Shown one piece after another: positions 55,263 through 62,761 of a stretch of DNA of 64,000 nucleotides. Made by a program: the position numbers and the translations under genes. Each line of letters begins with the position of its first letter. Positions within the stretch are counted from its first letter, which is position 1. The notes beneath the pieces are model-generated. The model had not been told where the DNA came from, searched no databases, and saw nothing but the letters and a program-made list of their open reading frames with translations. This stretch comes from Olivibacter jilunii (GTDB lineage Bacteria; Bacteroidota; Bacteroidia; Sphingobacteriales; Sphingobacteriaceae): the NCBI RefSeq assembly GCF_900607235.1, contig NZ_LR027853.1, forward strand, positions 193,428 to 257,427, written 5' to 3'.

Positions 55263-56549
55263 ATGATAGAAAATAAAGATAGATATAGGCTGGCTTGTTT
55301 ACGTTTGATCGAAAAGAAAGTCGGTTGGGGTGATGGCTCACATTGGTCTAACGCTGATTTCGAAAAACTGAGCAATCTAATCTACGAGAAAACAAATGTA
55401 TTATTAAGCGCAAGTACCCTAAAACGCGTTTGGGGAAGGGTCCGTTATGACGGAAAGCCGGCAATATCGACGTTAGATGCACTTGTGAATTTTATTGATT
55501 ATGAAAATTGGCGAGCCTTTGTGGTACAATATGATGAACAAACAAAGCAGGAGACACCAACATCACCGCCTAAAGAAAGGAATGCCTCAAAGTTCAGAAC
55601 AAGGCTGATATTTTCGTCGTTAATGGTATTAGTTGGTTTATTTGTGATTTTTTCGTTTTTGAACAGAAAAGAAGAAAAGGCAAAAACCAGTCATTTTACA
55701 TTATCTGAAAAAGATTTTTCCTTTAGTAGCAAACCACTCACAAGAAGTATTCCCAATTCGGTCATTTTTACTTACGATGCTTCTAAGGCAATCGTTGATT
55801 CGGTCTTTATACAGCAGACTTGGGATGCAAACCGACGAGTTCAGGTTCCTAAGGACGGAAATACACACACCGCAGTTTATTATGAGCCGGGTTATTACAC
55901 CGCGAAGCTGAGCATTGGAGACCAAGTTGTTAAGGAACATCCTTTGCTAGTTGCTACTGATGGCTGGCTAGCCACGATTGACCGTAAACCGATACCTATC
56001 TATTTAAAGAAAGAGTGGTACCTCAATAAAAACCAGCTAAGTATACCCGCTAGGATTGTCGAACAGTCTAAAATAAGTTTACTCCCGAATCCACCTGTCG
56101 TCAAATTTTTTAATGTAGGAAACTTTGAACCTACTTCAGTGAGTGATTTTTCTTTTGAAGTTCAAGTTAAAAATGCTTTTAATGACGGCAGTTCTGCCTG
56201 TCAATTTTCTCATATTCTTCTTATCACTGATGCAATGCCCATTGCCATTCCACTTTCTATAAAAGGATGTGTGTCAGACTTGAATTTAATGACAGTCGAT
56301 TCCGTGATCTCGGGCAAATATACAGATCTATCCAAATTTGGTGCTGATCTTTCAAATTGGGTTGAAGTAGCTTGCAGATCGGACGGAAAAGTATTACAGT
56401 TTCATGTAAATAATGAAAAAGCCTTTGAGGCGCCCTTAATTTCAAAGAATGCAAAAATTGTTGGCATGGCTTATACCTTTATGGGTACCGGTTCAGTCAA
56501 AGGCATCAAACTGTCGAATTCAAGCAAAATGCTTTATAAAGCATTTTAA
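55263..56549 (+). CDS. Membrane-anchored protein with a putative DNA-binding N-terminal domain
   Basis: A 428-residue protein of unknown family. Residues about 1-95 are soluble and helical; SASTLKRVWGRVRYDGKPA and ISTLDALVNFIDYENWRAF resemble the N-terminal region common to many Bacteroidota membrane proteins and look like a helix-turn-helix, perhaps DNA-binding. Residues about 114-133 (LIFSSLMVLVGLFVIFSFLN) form a single membrane helix. The rest (about 150-428) is extracytoplasmic and beta-rich, possibly PKD-like then lectin-like (GMAYTFMGTGSVKGIKLS). This layout is like ToxR or CadC one-component sensors. It diverges from the permease pseudogene and has phased TTCAA repeats at its promoter. 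Function is inferred only. Confidence 0.65.
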   Translation: MIENKDRYRLACLRLIEKKVGWGDGSHWSNADFEKLSNLIYEKTNVLLSASTLKRVWGRVRYDGKPAISTLDALVNFIDYENWRAFVVQYDEQTKQETPTSPPKERNASKFRTRLIFSSLMVLVGLFVIFSFLNRKEEKAKTSHFTLSEKDFSFSSKPLTRSIPNSVIFTYDASKAIVDSVFIQQTWDANRRVQVPKDGNTHTAVYYEPGYYTAKLSIGDQVVKEHPLLVATDGWLATIDRKPIPIYLKKEWYLNKNQLSIPARIVEQSKISLLPNPPVVKFFNVGNFEPTSVSDFSFEVQVKNAFNDGSSACQFSHILLITDAMPIAIPLSIKGCVSDLNLMTVDSVISGKYTDLSKFGADLSNWVEVACRSDGKVLQFHVNNEKAFEAPLISKNAKIVGMAYTFMGTGSVKGIKLSNSSKMLYKAF

Positions 56550-56620
56550 CACCTTTGCTAAACTGCCAACAAAATATTTCATTACGGAGTTTGTGCAACA
56601 ATTAACCCCGACCTTATACG

Positions 56621-56809
56621 TTAAGCCTCTTTAAAGTCTGTAAATTTCCAAATACCTTCGTCATCCTGTTGATAAGAGACGTTGTATTTTCTTTTACCGA
56701 TTTCTATTTCGAAAGAAAATGGTTTACCTTTTGAAAGTTCAGGCTTATGCTGATTGAGCCTTGCATCGGCAATTTCCTGAATTTGTTCTTTACTATATAC
56801 TTGGTCCAT
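56621..56809 (-). CDS. Small hypothetical protein
   Basis: A 62-residue protein that begins MDQVYSKEQIQEIADARLNQ with a helical, charged first half, then a beta-rich second half GKRKYNVSYQQDDEGIWKFT. It has normal amino-acid composition, an ATG start, and no overlapping better gene, which supports it being real. I do not recognise a family. It lies 72 bp from the convergent membrane-anchored gene. Confidence 0.5.
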   Translation of the reverse strand: MDQVYSKEQIQEIADARLNQHKPELSKGKPFSFEIEIGKRKYNVSYQQDDEGIWKFTDFKEA

Positions 56810-56919
56810 ACTATTTTGATTGATGTTGTTAGCTTATGAACAATTTTCGGCTGGTAATGTTGATTCTTTTTTAAAAAATACAACGTGAAAACAGCTACTA
56901 TGCTCTGTGCGAGAGATTA

Positions 56920-57744
56920 TTACAGATCATTAAATATACTTAATAACTGCTCCGCAATAAGCTGATTGCCTCGGTCCGAAGGGTGTAACCCATCGTAGGT
57001 CATGTTAATAGACTGGGGCGGATAAGGGTATTCATCTTCGTCAGCATTAAAAGGAATGTTAATATAATCAGGATATTTGAAATTTTTATAGGCGCCGTTA
57101 GTTTTATCCCTAAGTCTTTTATAATGGACTAAATTTGCTAAATCAAGTTGCTTATTATGAAATAAATCTATTACCTTGAATCCTTCCAGTTTACCGATGC
57201 TAATGATCGCGTTGGCAAATTGCTCTAAATGCTGTCCGTTTTTCTCTTTGTAAGAGCCCCAGGCATTATTATGCATATCGTTAATGTAGACGAAATCTGT
57301 TCGTTGCATGGGAGTAATTAGAATAATATCCGCTTTGCGATTTAACTGTTTGATTTTATCGGTTATTGTTTTAAATGCTCCAAATACAGTCGAATTTCCT
57401 GTTCCTTGCTGATAGTCCTTTAATGAACCAAGTGTGAGCCCCGCCCACCAATCATTCGTGCCTAAAAAAATAGTATAGACATCTGCTTTCACCAATCCGA
57501 GGTTTTCAATCTCCTGGGCTATACGTACAGCAGTCCATCCATTATGCCCCTGGTTAATATAACGAAGAGACGGCTTTTTTTCGGTAACATAAGTCATATA
57601 GCCTTTATGGACCCTATTGCCCGTCTCGTTTAAATGATCGTTCAAATAGGTAATGGAATCGCCCAAGGCTAACCATACCGTTTCTTTTTTTGTAAAGGAA
57701 GAATAGATAGTAAACACCATCAAAAGAGTCAGAAATCTTTTCAT
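56920..57744 (-). CDS. Exported SGNH/GDSL hydrolase
   Basis: About 274 residues with a signal peptide (MKRFLTLLMVFTIYSSF). The SGNH blocks are WLALGDSITYLND (nucleophile serine), INQGHNGWTAV (block II), FLGTNDWW (block III) and DGLHPSDRG (Asp and His). It is likely an esterase on extracellular or periplasmic carbohydrate. The ATG four codons upstream at 57756 is also possible. It is a distant paralogue of the enzyme at 43703-44455 and lies 53 bp downstream of the HxlR gene on the same strand. Confidence 0.85.
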   Translation of the reverse strand: MKRFLTLLMVFTIYSSFTKKETVWLALGDSITYLNDHLNETGNRVHKGYMTYVTEKKPSLRYINQGHNGWTAVRIAQEIENLGLVKADVYTIFLGTNDWWAGLTLGSLKDYQQGTGNSTVFGAFKTITDKIKQLNRKADIILITPMQRTDFVYINDMHNNAWGSYKEKNGQHLEQFANAIISIGKLEGFKVIDLFHNKQLDLANLVHYKRLRDKTNGAYKNFKYPDYINIPFNADEDEYPYPPQSINMTYDGLHPSDRGNQLIAEQLLSIFNDL

Positions 57745-57809
57745 ATATAATCGCATTGATTCAGTTTTAGGTGCATCGTTTTTTACTTAAGCCGATAAAG
57801 GTTGAGGTG

Positions 57810-58196
57810 TTATTCATTGTGTATGTCCCTACAGTTGGTGTAAGCATGCCACCAATCTTCCAACGACCGGATAACAGGCATAAGTGTTTTTCCAAGATCT
57901 GTTAACTTATATTCGACACGTGGAGGTGATTCAGCGTAAGCCTTTCTGCAAATAATGCCATCACGCTCCAATTCGCGTAACTGGGTGGTTAATGTTGCTT
58001 GCGTAACGTCCTCCATTTCCCGTCTCAATTCTCCAAATCTTTTAGGGCAGTTACTATAAATAGCATTAATAAGCAAAACCTTCCATTTTCCTCCAATTAC
58101 CTTAAAAACATTTGTCACGGCACAGTTATTTTCTTTCGAACTTGTTTTTTTCTCATTTTCAAGATGCTCATTATCAATAATAGTATTCTTTTCCAT
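57810..58196 (-). CDS. HxlR-family transcriptional regulator
   Basis: A 128-residue winged-helix regulator. The family pattern starts with a cysteine (C25) and VFKVIGGKWKVLLI, then PKRFGELRREMEDVTQATLT, LRELERDGII and the wing VEYKLTDLGKTLMPVI. HxlR proteins often respond to aldehydes, quinones or disulfide stress and regulate a divergent transporter. It diverges from the MFS gene with 130 bp between starts, so the exporter is its likely target. Confidence 0.9.
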   Translation of the reverse strand: MEKNTIIDNEHLENEKKTSSKENNCAVTNVFKVIGGKWKVLLINAIYSNCPKRFGELRREMEDVTQATLTTQLRELERDGIICRKAYAESPPRVEYKLTDLGKTLMPVIRSLEDWWHAYTNCRDIHNE

Positions 58197-58326
58197 ACTT
58201 AGTATCGCTTACCAAACTACTTGTGTAATACGCTGAAATCCCTCACTTTCGATTTCTAAAGATAAGTAAATAAGAGCAATCTAATAGGCTTAACATACAA
58301 AATAGAAAGCTTCAAAACACTGTTAT

Positions 58327-59760
58327 ATGAATAAAATGAATAATAAGTGGTTTCTCCTTCTCATTGTTTCCTCAGCGATTTTTTTATCTGTCATCGACCT
58401 TTTTATCGTAAACGTTGCCGTACCCTCCATTAAAGAGGGGATTCGAGGATCGGACGGTGATATTCAATTGGTAATCGTATTGTATGTTATTGGTTATGCG
58501 TCGTTTCTTATAACGGGAGGTAGGGCTGGTGATTATTTTGGAAAGAAGCGTGTATTCATTGCGGGTATCTTAATTTTTACCATCGCTTCCTGTGCTTGCG
58601 GCTTTGCTCAAAATGCCTGGCAGTTAAATCTAAGTAGATTGGCGCAAGGAATAAGTGCTGCTTTTATGGTCCCTCAGGGTGTCGCTTTTATACCGGTGCT
58701 TTTTCCGGATCCCAAAGAGCGAGAGAAAGCTCTAGGTATTTATGGCAGTATTGCGGGCACGGCATCCGTCATCGGACAATTTTTGGGCGGTGTATTACCA
58801 GATACCCATTTCTTTGTTGCTGGCTGGCGTCTTATATTCTTGATTAATCTTCCAATTGGTCTTGTTGCCTCTTATATGGCTTATCGTTTTCTGTATAACG
58901 ACAAAGAGAGGCCATCAATAGATAAGACTGCTCAAACGCACAAGAAAACAACCTTTAACTTTTCCGGGGTTGTGCTTCTTATGTTGGCTTTGATCGCTTT
59001 TATTTATCCGCTTATCCAAGGGCGCGAACTAAATTGGCCCAAATGGAGCATCTTTTTATTGATTCTGTCCATACCGATATTCTTGATTTTTGTTTATAAT
59101 CAACGTCATTGCATGAGAATAAAGAAGGAGTCACTGATCCGTTTCGATTTATTTAGTAACAAGTATTTTACTATTGGGTTATTTGCTGCGATTTTTTATT
59201 ATATGGTGCAAGATTCTTACTTTCTTATCAACGCGATGCATCTTCAAAAGGGCCTTCATGTAAGTTCTTCAATGACCGGGCTTTATTTCGTATTCCAAGG
59301 CCTCGGATATGTCATTGCTTCCTTTCTTTCAATAAAACTGGTACAACGTTTTGGTAAATGGGTGTTAATAGGAGGGATTTCCTGTATGATTGGTTCTCTT
59401 TTCTTGCATCTCTTGGTGCTACGAGACGGTAATCTGCAGACGATGAAAGTTCTCCCCGTGTTGTTTGTTTATGGACTGGGTTGTGGTTCGGTGCTACCAA
59501 CCATGTTCACCCTGTCACTTAAGAGCATTGCTTCGCAATTTGCAGGCGCAGCATCAGGCCTCTATTTAACCGTTCAACAAATTTCGATTGCTCTAGGTGT
59601 AGGTGTTGTTGGCGGATTGTTTTTCAGTGTGTTAGACAACAGGGAGGCCGAAGCGTCCTACTTTCAGGCATACAGCATAACGACAATAGCGAATATATTG
59701 CTATTGGTGTTTGTTGCCTTAATATGCTCCTTGTTCCCGTCGCGTCCGTCACGTAGTTAA
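58327..59760 (+). CDS. MFS drug-efflux transporter (DHA2, EmrB/QacA type)
   Basis: A 477-residue transporter with about 14 membrane helices. The DHA2 signatures are IDLFIVNVAVPSI in helix 1, GGRAGDYFGKKRVFIAG at the loop after helix 2, and SRLAQGISAAFMVPQG in helix 4. It should export small hydrophobic or cationic compounds using proton flow. The divergent HxlR gene is its probable regulator. No membrane-fusion partner is encoded beside it. Confidence 0.9.
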   Translation: MNKMNNKWFLLLIVSSAIFLSVIDLFIVNVAVPSIKEGIRGSDGDIQLVIVLYVIGYASFLITGGRAGDYFGKKRVFIAGILIFTIASCACGFAQNAWQLNLSRLAQGISAAFMVPQGVAFIPVLFPDPKEREKALGIYGSIAGTASVIGQFLGGVLPDTHFFVAGWRLIFLINLPIGLVASYMAYRFLYNDKERPSIDKTAQTHKKTTFNFSGVVLLMLALIAFIYPLIQGRELNWPKWSIFLLILSIPIFLIFVYNQRHCMRIKKESLIRFDLFSNKYFTIGLFAAIFYYMVQDSYFLINAMHLQKGLHVSSSMTGLYFVFQGLGYVIASFLSIKLVQRFGKWVLIGGISCMIGSLFLHLLVLRDGNLQTMKVLPVLFVYGLGCGSVLPTMFTLSLKSIASQFAGAASGLYLTVQQISIALGVGVVGGLFFSVLDNREAEASYFQAYSITTIANILLLVFVALICSLFPSRPSRS

Positions 59761-59840
59761 TAATCTATATTGTATACCACCAAAACGTAATCGGTTGAAT
59801 GGAGTTGATACATTGATGATAGCTATGAATATTGCGGCAT

Positions 59841-60692
59841 TTACTCTAGAATAAAAATCTTCTTTTCAGGAAGACTAATGGCTATTTTTTTGCCCAACCA
59901 GTCAATGCTGGTCTTACCTTCATAAATCAGACCTTCTACAAAAGATACCTTCGGTGCTTTTATATGGGCGGTATTATTTGCTGTTTTGATTGACTCAATG
60001 GAACCGATAAAAAATCGATTGGTTTTAAGTGAATCAAATTCACTTTTTTTAGCATAGCTCTCAAACTGATTGCTATCTAATTCAAGTGTTTTCATGAATT
60101 TTGAGTGAATCCAAAATGAGTTTTGACCCGCTCCCGCATCCAGCGCCACTTGGATCGTTATCTTATTGTTCAATGTTACATATGTGAAAATATCTAAAGC
60201 CTTATCTGCATGGTTTGCTATTTGAATATCAATATACTTTTTTTTATCCTTTATATCCAGCTCGCCTAAAGAGATTGTCTTATTTTTATAGTCAATGGTA
60301 ATGGGAGTATTCTGAAAAGCTTGAAGTGAAATCAAACCATCAATCCCATCCAGCGTTAAGTCGAACGTACTGTAAATTTGATTTTCGAATAGTTGATTGC
60401 CAATCCTTAAATCTTTGGCATAATAAATTGGTGTTGTTATAGCTTCGCCGGTTGCCCGATGAGCGACGAAGATATTATAAGAATCTTTTACTTGCAGCTT
60501 TTTGGCGAAATCTTTAAAAAACAGATGAAGGCCGGCACCGGTATCGAAGATGAATTTTCCTTTAATGCCATTCACCGTTGCCTCGATCACAAGGTGTCCG
60601 GAAGAAGTCAACGTAAAAGGAAGAATGTCTTTTGTTTGTGATCGAGCAATTAAGCCATTTAATAACAATAATAAGATCAGGATTCTTTTCAT
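59841..60692 (-). CDS. Exported two-lobed aspartic protease-like protein (DTG/DAG)
   Basis: A 283-residue protein with a signal peptide (MKRILILLLLLNGLIARSQ). It has two retropepsin-like lobes. The first active-site motif is KFIFDTGAGLH with D50. The second is QVALDAGAGQN with D185, where threonine is replaced by alanine. Both aspartates remain, but DAG is unusual at a catalytic site. It is encoded 15 bp downstream of a GNAT gene that itself follows a larger homologue, so the three form one operon. The substrate is unknown. Confidence 0.78.
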   Translation of the reverse strand: MKRILILLLLLNGLIARSQTKDILPFTLTSSGHLVIEATVNGIKGKFIFDTGAGLHLFFKDFAKKLQVKDSYNIFVAHRATGEAITTPIYYAKDLRIGNQLFENQIYSTFDLTLDGIDGLISLQAFQNTPITIDYKNKTISLGELDIKDKKKYIDIQIANHADKALDIFTYVTLNNKITIQVALDAGAGQNSFWIHSKFMKTLELDSNQFESYAKKSEFDSLKTNRFFIGSIESIKTANNTAHIKAPKVSFVEGLIYEGKTSIDWLGKKIAISLPEKKIFILE

Positions 60693-60707
60693 ACTATGCG
60701 GAAATAC

Positions 60708-61148
60708 TTATTTTTTTAAGAGGGCCATTCCTCGTGATGTAGGCCAAACCTCCTCGAAACCATATTGAGCGTATAGCTTATAAGCGTCGCCATCTGCCAC
60801 TAAGCTAATATAACAAGAAGCAGGCAATGCATTGTCTATATATTCTTTTAGTTTCTTCATAATCCGCTTACCTAATCCGTTTTTCTGATGGGAGGGAAGT
60901 ACACAAATATCAACGATTTGGCAATGGCATCCTTTATCGCCAATAATACGCCCCATACCCACCGGTTGATTATTATCGATATCTAACGCGATTACCGAAC
61001 AAATTGAGTTTGCCAATCCTATTTGAGCTGCTTCCAATGTCTTGGCACTTAAGCCGCTTGCGGTTCGTAGGTGAATATAAGTGATGGGATCAAGGTCACC
61101 AAAGTCAACTAAATAGTTATCTGCTTTCATCTTTTTCAAACTTAACAA
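60708..61148 (-). CDS. GNAT N-acetyltransferase
   Basis: A 146-residue GNAT enzyme. The acetyl-CoA binding motif is VLPSHQKNGLGKRIMKKLKE (conserved Q-x-x-G-x-G/K-G), preceded by GRIIGDKGCHCQIVDICV and followed by the C-terminal YAQYGFEEV. The target amine is unknown. It lies between two aspartic-protease-like genes, 58 and 15 bp away, and may modify a partner or simply be co-transcribed. Confidence 0.85.
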   Translation of the reverse strand: MLSLKKMKADNYLVDFGDLDPITYIHLRTASGLSAKTLEAAQIGLANSICSVIALDIDNNQPVGMGRIIGDKGCHCQIVDICVLPSHQKNGLGKRIMKKLKEYIDNALPASCYISLVADGDAYKLYAQYGFEEVWPTSRGMALLKK

Positions 61149-61206
61149 AAGGGTTGTTAATAAGCAATTGGAGGACTATAAAGCTATTGTTTTTTTGGGG
61201 ACTTGG

Positions 61207-62478
61207 TTAATTGAAGTCTATATACATAGATTGAAAATTGATAGTCATTTTATTAAATTGATTTATAATGTCTTGACCGATGTTGCCATAAAAATGCGCA
61301 TCAAAGTCGCCAACAGATTCGGTTAACACCGGCAAATTAGCAAGTGCCACTTTTTTGCCCTGAATAGTAAAAGTTGACAAAGGTATTTTGTAGACCTCAA
61401 TTTTATGCACACCGCCTGCGCCGCCTCTACCGATACTGTCGATCTTGCCTTCGCTTTCCACTTTTGATTTGTTAGCATCATAATATTTTTTAAAGAGCTC
61501 TGTTTTCATTGCTCCGGTGTCGAAGTGGCAAAGTAAGGTGTCATCTCCTACTTGCAATTGAATAACCGGAGTTAGCTCGTCTAAGAATAGGTTTTGACCA
61601 ACATTGTTAGAAACAGATGGAGGGATATAAAATTGGCCATCTCGTGCAATTTGTACTTCCCGTAAAAGGTTCATTACCGGAAATCCGATAATCCCGTGAA
61701 TAGCAAAGTCGAGTTGAGGGAATTGCAAGTTTTTATCAGGAAGAACTAAAAAAACCACATTTTTTAACTCAGTTTTATCAATAAAAATACTTGGTGCAAT
61801 GGCGAGCATAGCTTGGTTTTGTATGGAAGTGCTACTTCCCAAATCGATGCTTGTTGCTATGATTTTCAATTTCAGCTTTTGCGCATAACTTAAACTAATA
61901 GTAGATAAGTTCGCGCCTGTATCAAACACGAAATCGCTCACTTGATTTCCTATGCGGATCGGAATATTCATTAACCCTATTTTGTCTCTCGTCCATTTTA
62001 CACGACTTTCTACTTTCGTAATCTGCTGAGGGGGGACATTCTCCAGTGCACGCCATAGTTTTATTGTATTTTTCAAATCGGCAACTTTGGCTGAGTCTAA
62101 AAAAGTGCTATAAGAAGCAAGGATTTGCTCGCCCACTTTTGCCGCTTTGCGATACGCATTCAATTTAACGAAATTGTCCATCTGTACGTTTAATAATGGA
62201 GGTGCAGTCTGCGGTGTCAGTTCACTTTTATGGTATTTTAGTAGACTTTCAATTTTTTTCGCAGATTGTGTACATCGGTTTGAAGCATTGTCAATAAATG
62301 CTCCGTAATATAGGCTATTGAGTTCAGAAAGCGTGTCCTTTTGTTGTCTGTAGCTTGCTTCTAGTTTTAAAAAGTCTTTCTCCTGAAGAAATTTTTCAAG
62401 AACTGACGTTCCCGTCTGTTGAGCGAGTGCATAGTTACTAAGGGAGAGAAAAAAAATTGAGAGCCATTGTATTTTCAT
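61207..62478 (-). CDS. Exported two-lobed aspartic protease (DTG/DTG)
   Basis: A 423-residue protein from ATG 62478; a longer frame to 62541 adds a basic stretch before the signal peptide (MKIQWLSIFFLSLSNYALAQ). After a helical, TPR-like N-terminal region (about 22-165) come two retropepsin lobes: D186 in DFVFDTGANLST and D320 in LLCHFDTGAMKT. Each is followed by a hydrophobic-Gly element (HGIIGFPVM and GNIGQDIIN), as in the second half of aspartic-protease lobes. Single-chain bacterial proteins with two intact DTG motifs resemble pepsin's layout. It is the first gene of the three-gene operon. Confidence 0.8.
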   Translation of the reverse strand: MKIQWLSIFFLSLSNYALAQQTGTSVLEKFLQEKDFLKLEASYRQQKDTLSELNSLYYGAFIDNASNRCTQSAKKIESLLKYHKSELTPQTAPPLLNVQMDNFVKLNAYRKAAKVGEQILASYSTFLDSAKVADLKNTIKLWRALENVPPQQITKVESRVKWTRDKIGLMNIPIRIGNQVSDFVFDTGANLSTISLSYAQKLKLKIIATSIDLGSSTSIQNQAMLAIAPSIFIDKTELKNVVFLVLPDKNLQFPQLDFAIHGIIGFPVMNLLREVQIARDGQFYIPPSVSNNVGQNLFLDELTPVIQLQVGDDTLLCHFDTGAMKTELFKKYYDANKSKVESEGKIDSIGRGGAGGVHKIEVYKIPLSTFTIQGKKVALANLPVLTESVGDFDAHFYGNIGQDIINQFNKMTINFQSMYIDFN

Positions 62479-62761
62479 TGCCTTGAATCGATGTTTTGAA
62501 CTAATTGCCTTAAGACGTAGAAATACCCTAAAAGGTTGCATAACTCGCTAATTTTTCTGATACGAATTAGCTGAAAGTAAGAGGTTATCGGTTGAGAAAC
62601 TAGGCAGCGGATCCTGCTGAGTGCTTGAGGGGTTATACTGATGTAAACAGCCAAAAGAGCTGACTCGTCTAAATCGCGCTGATGATTTGTTAATATAAAA
62701 GCATTAAAGAATTAACACAGAGAGAATAGTTTTGTCGAATACTATATCGCAAAAAATTGAG

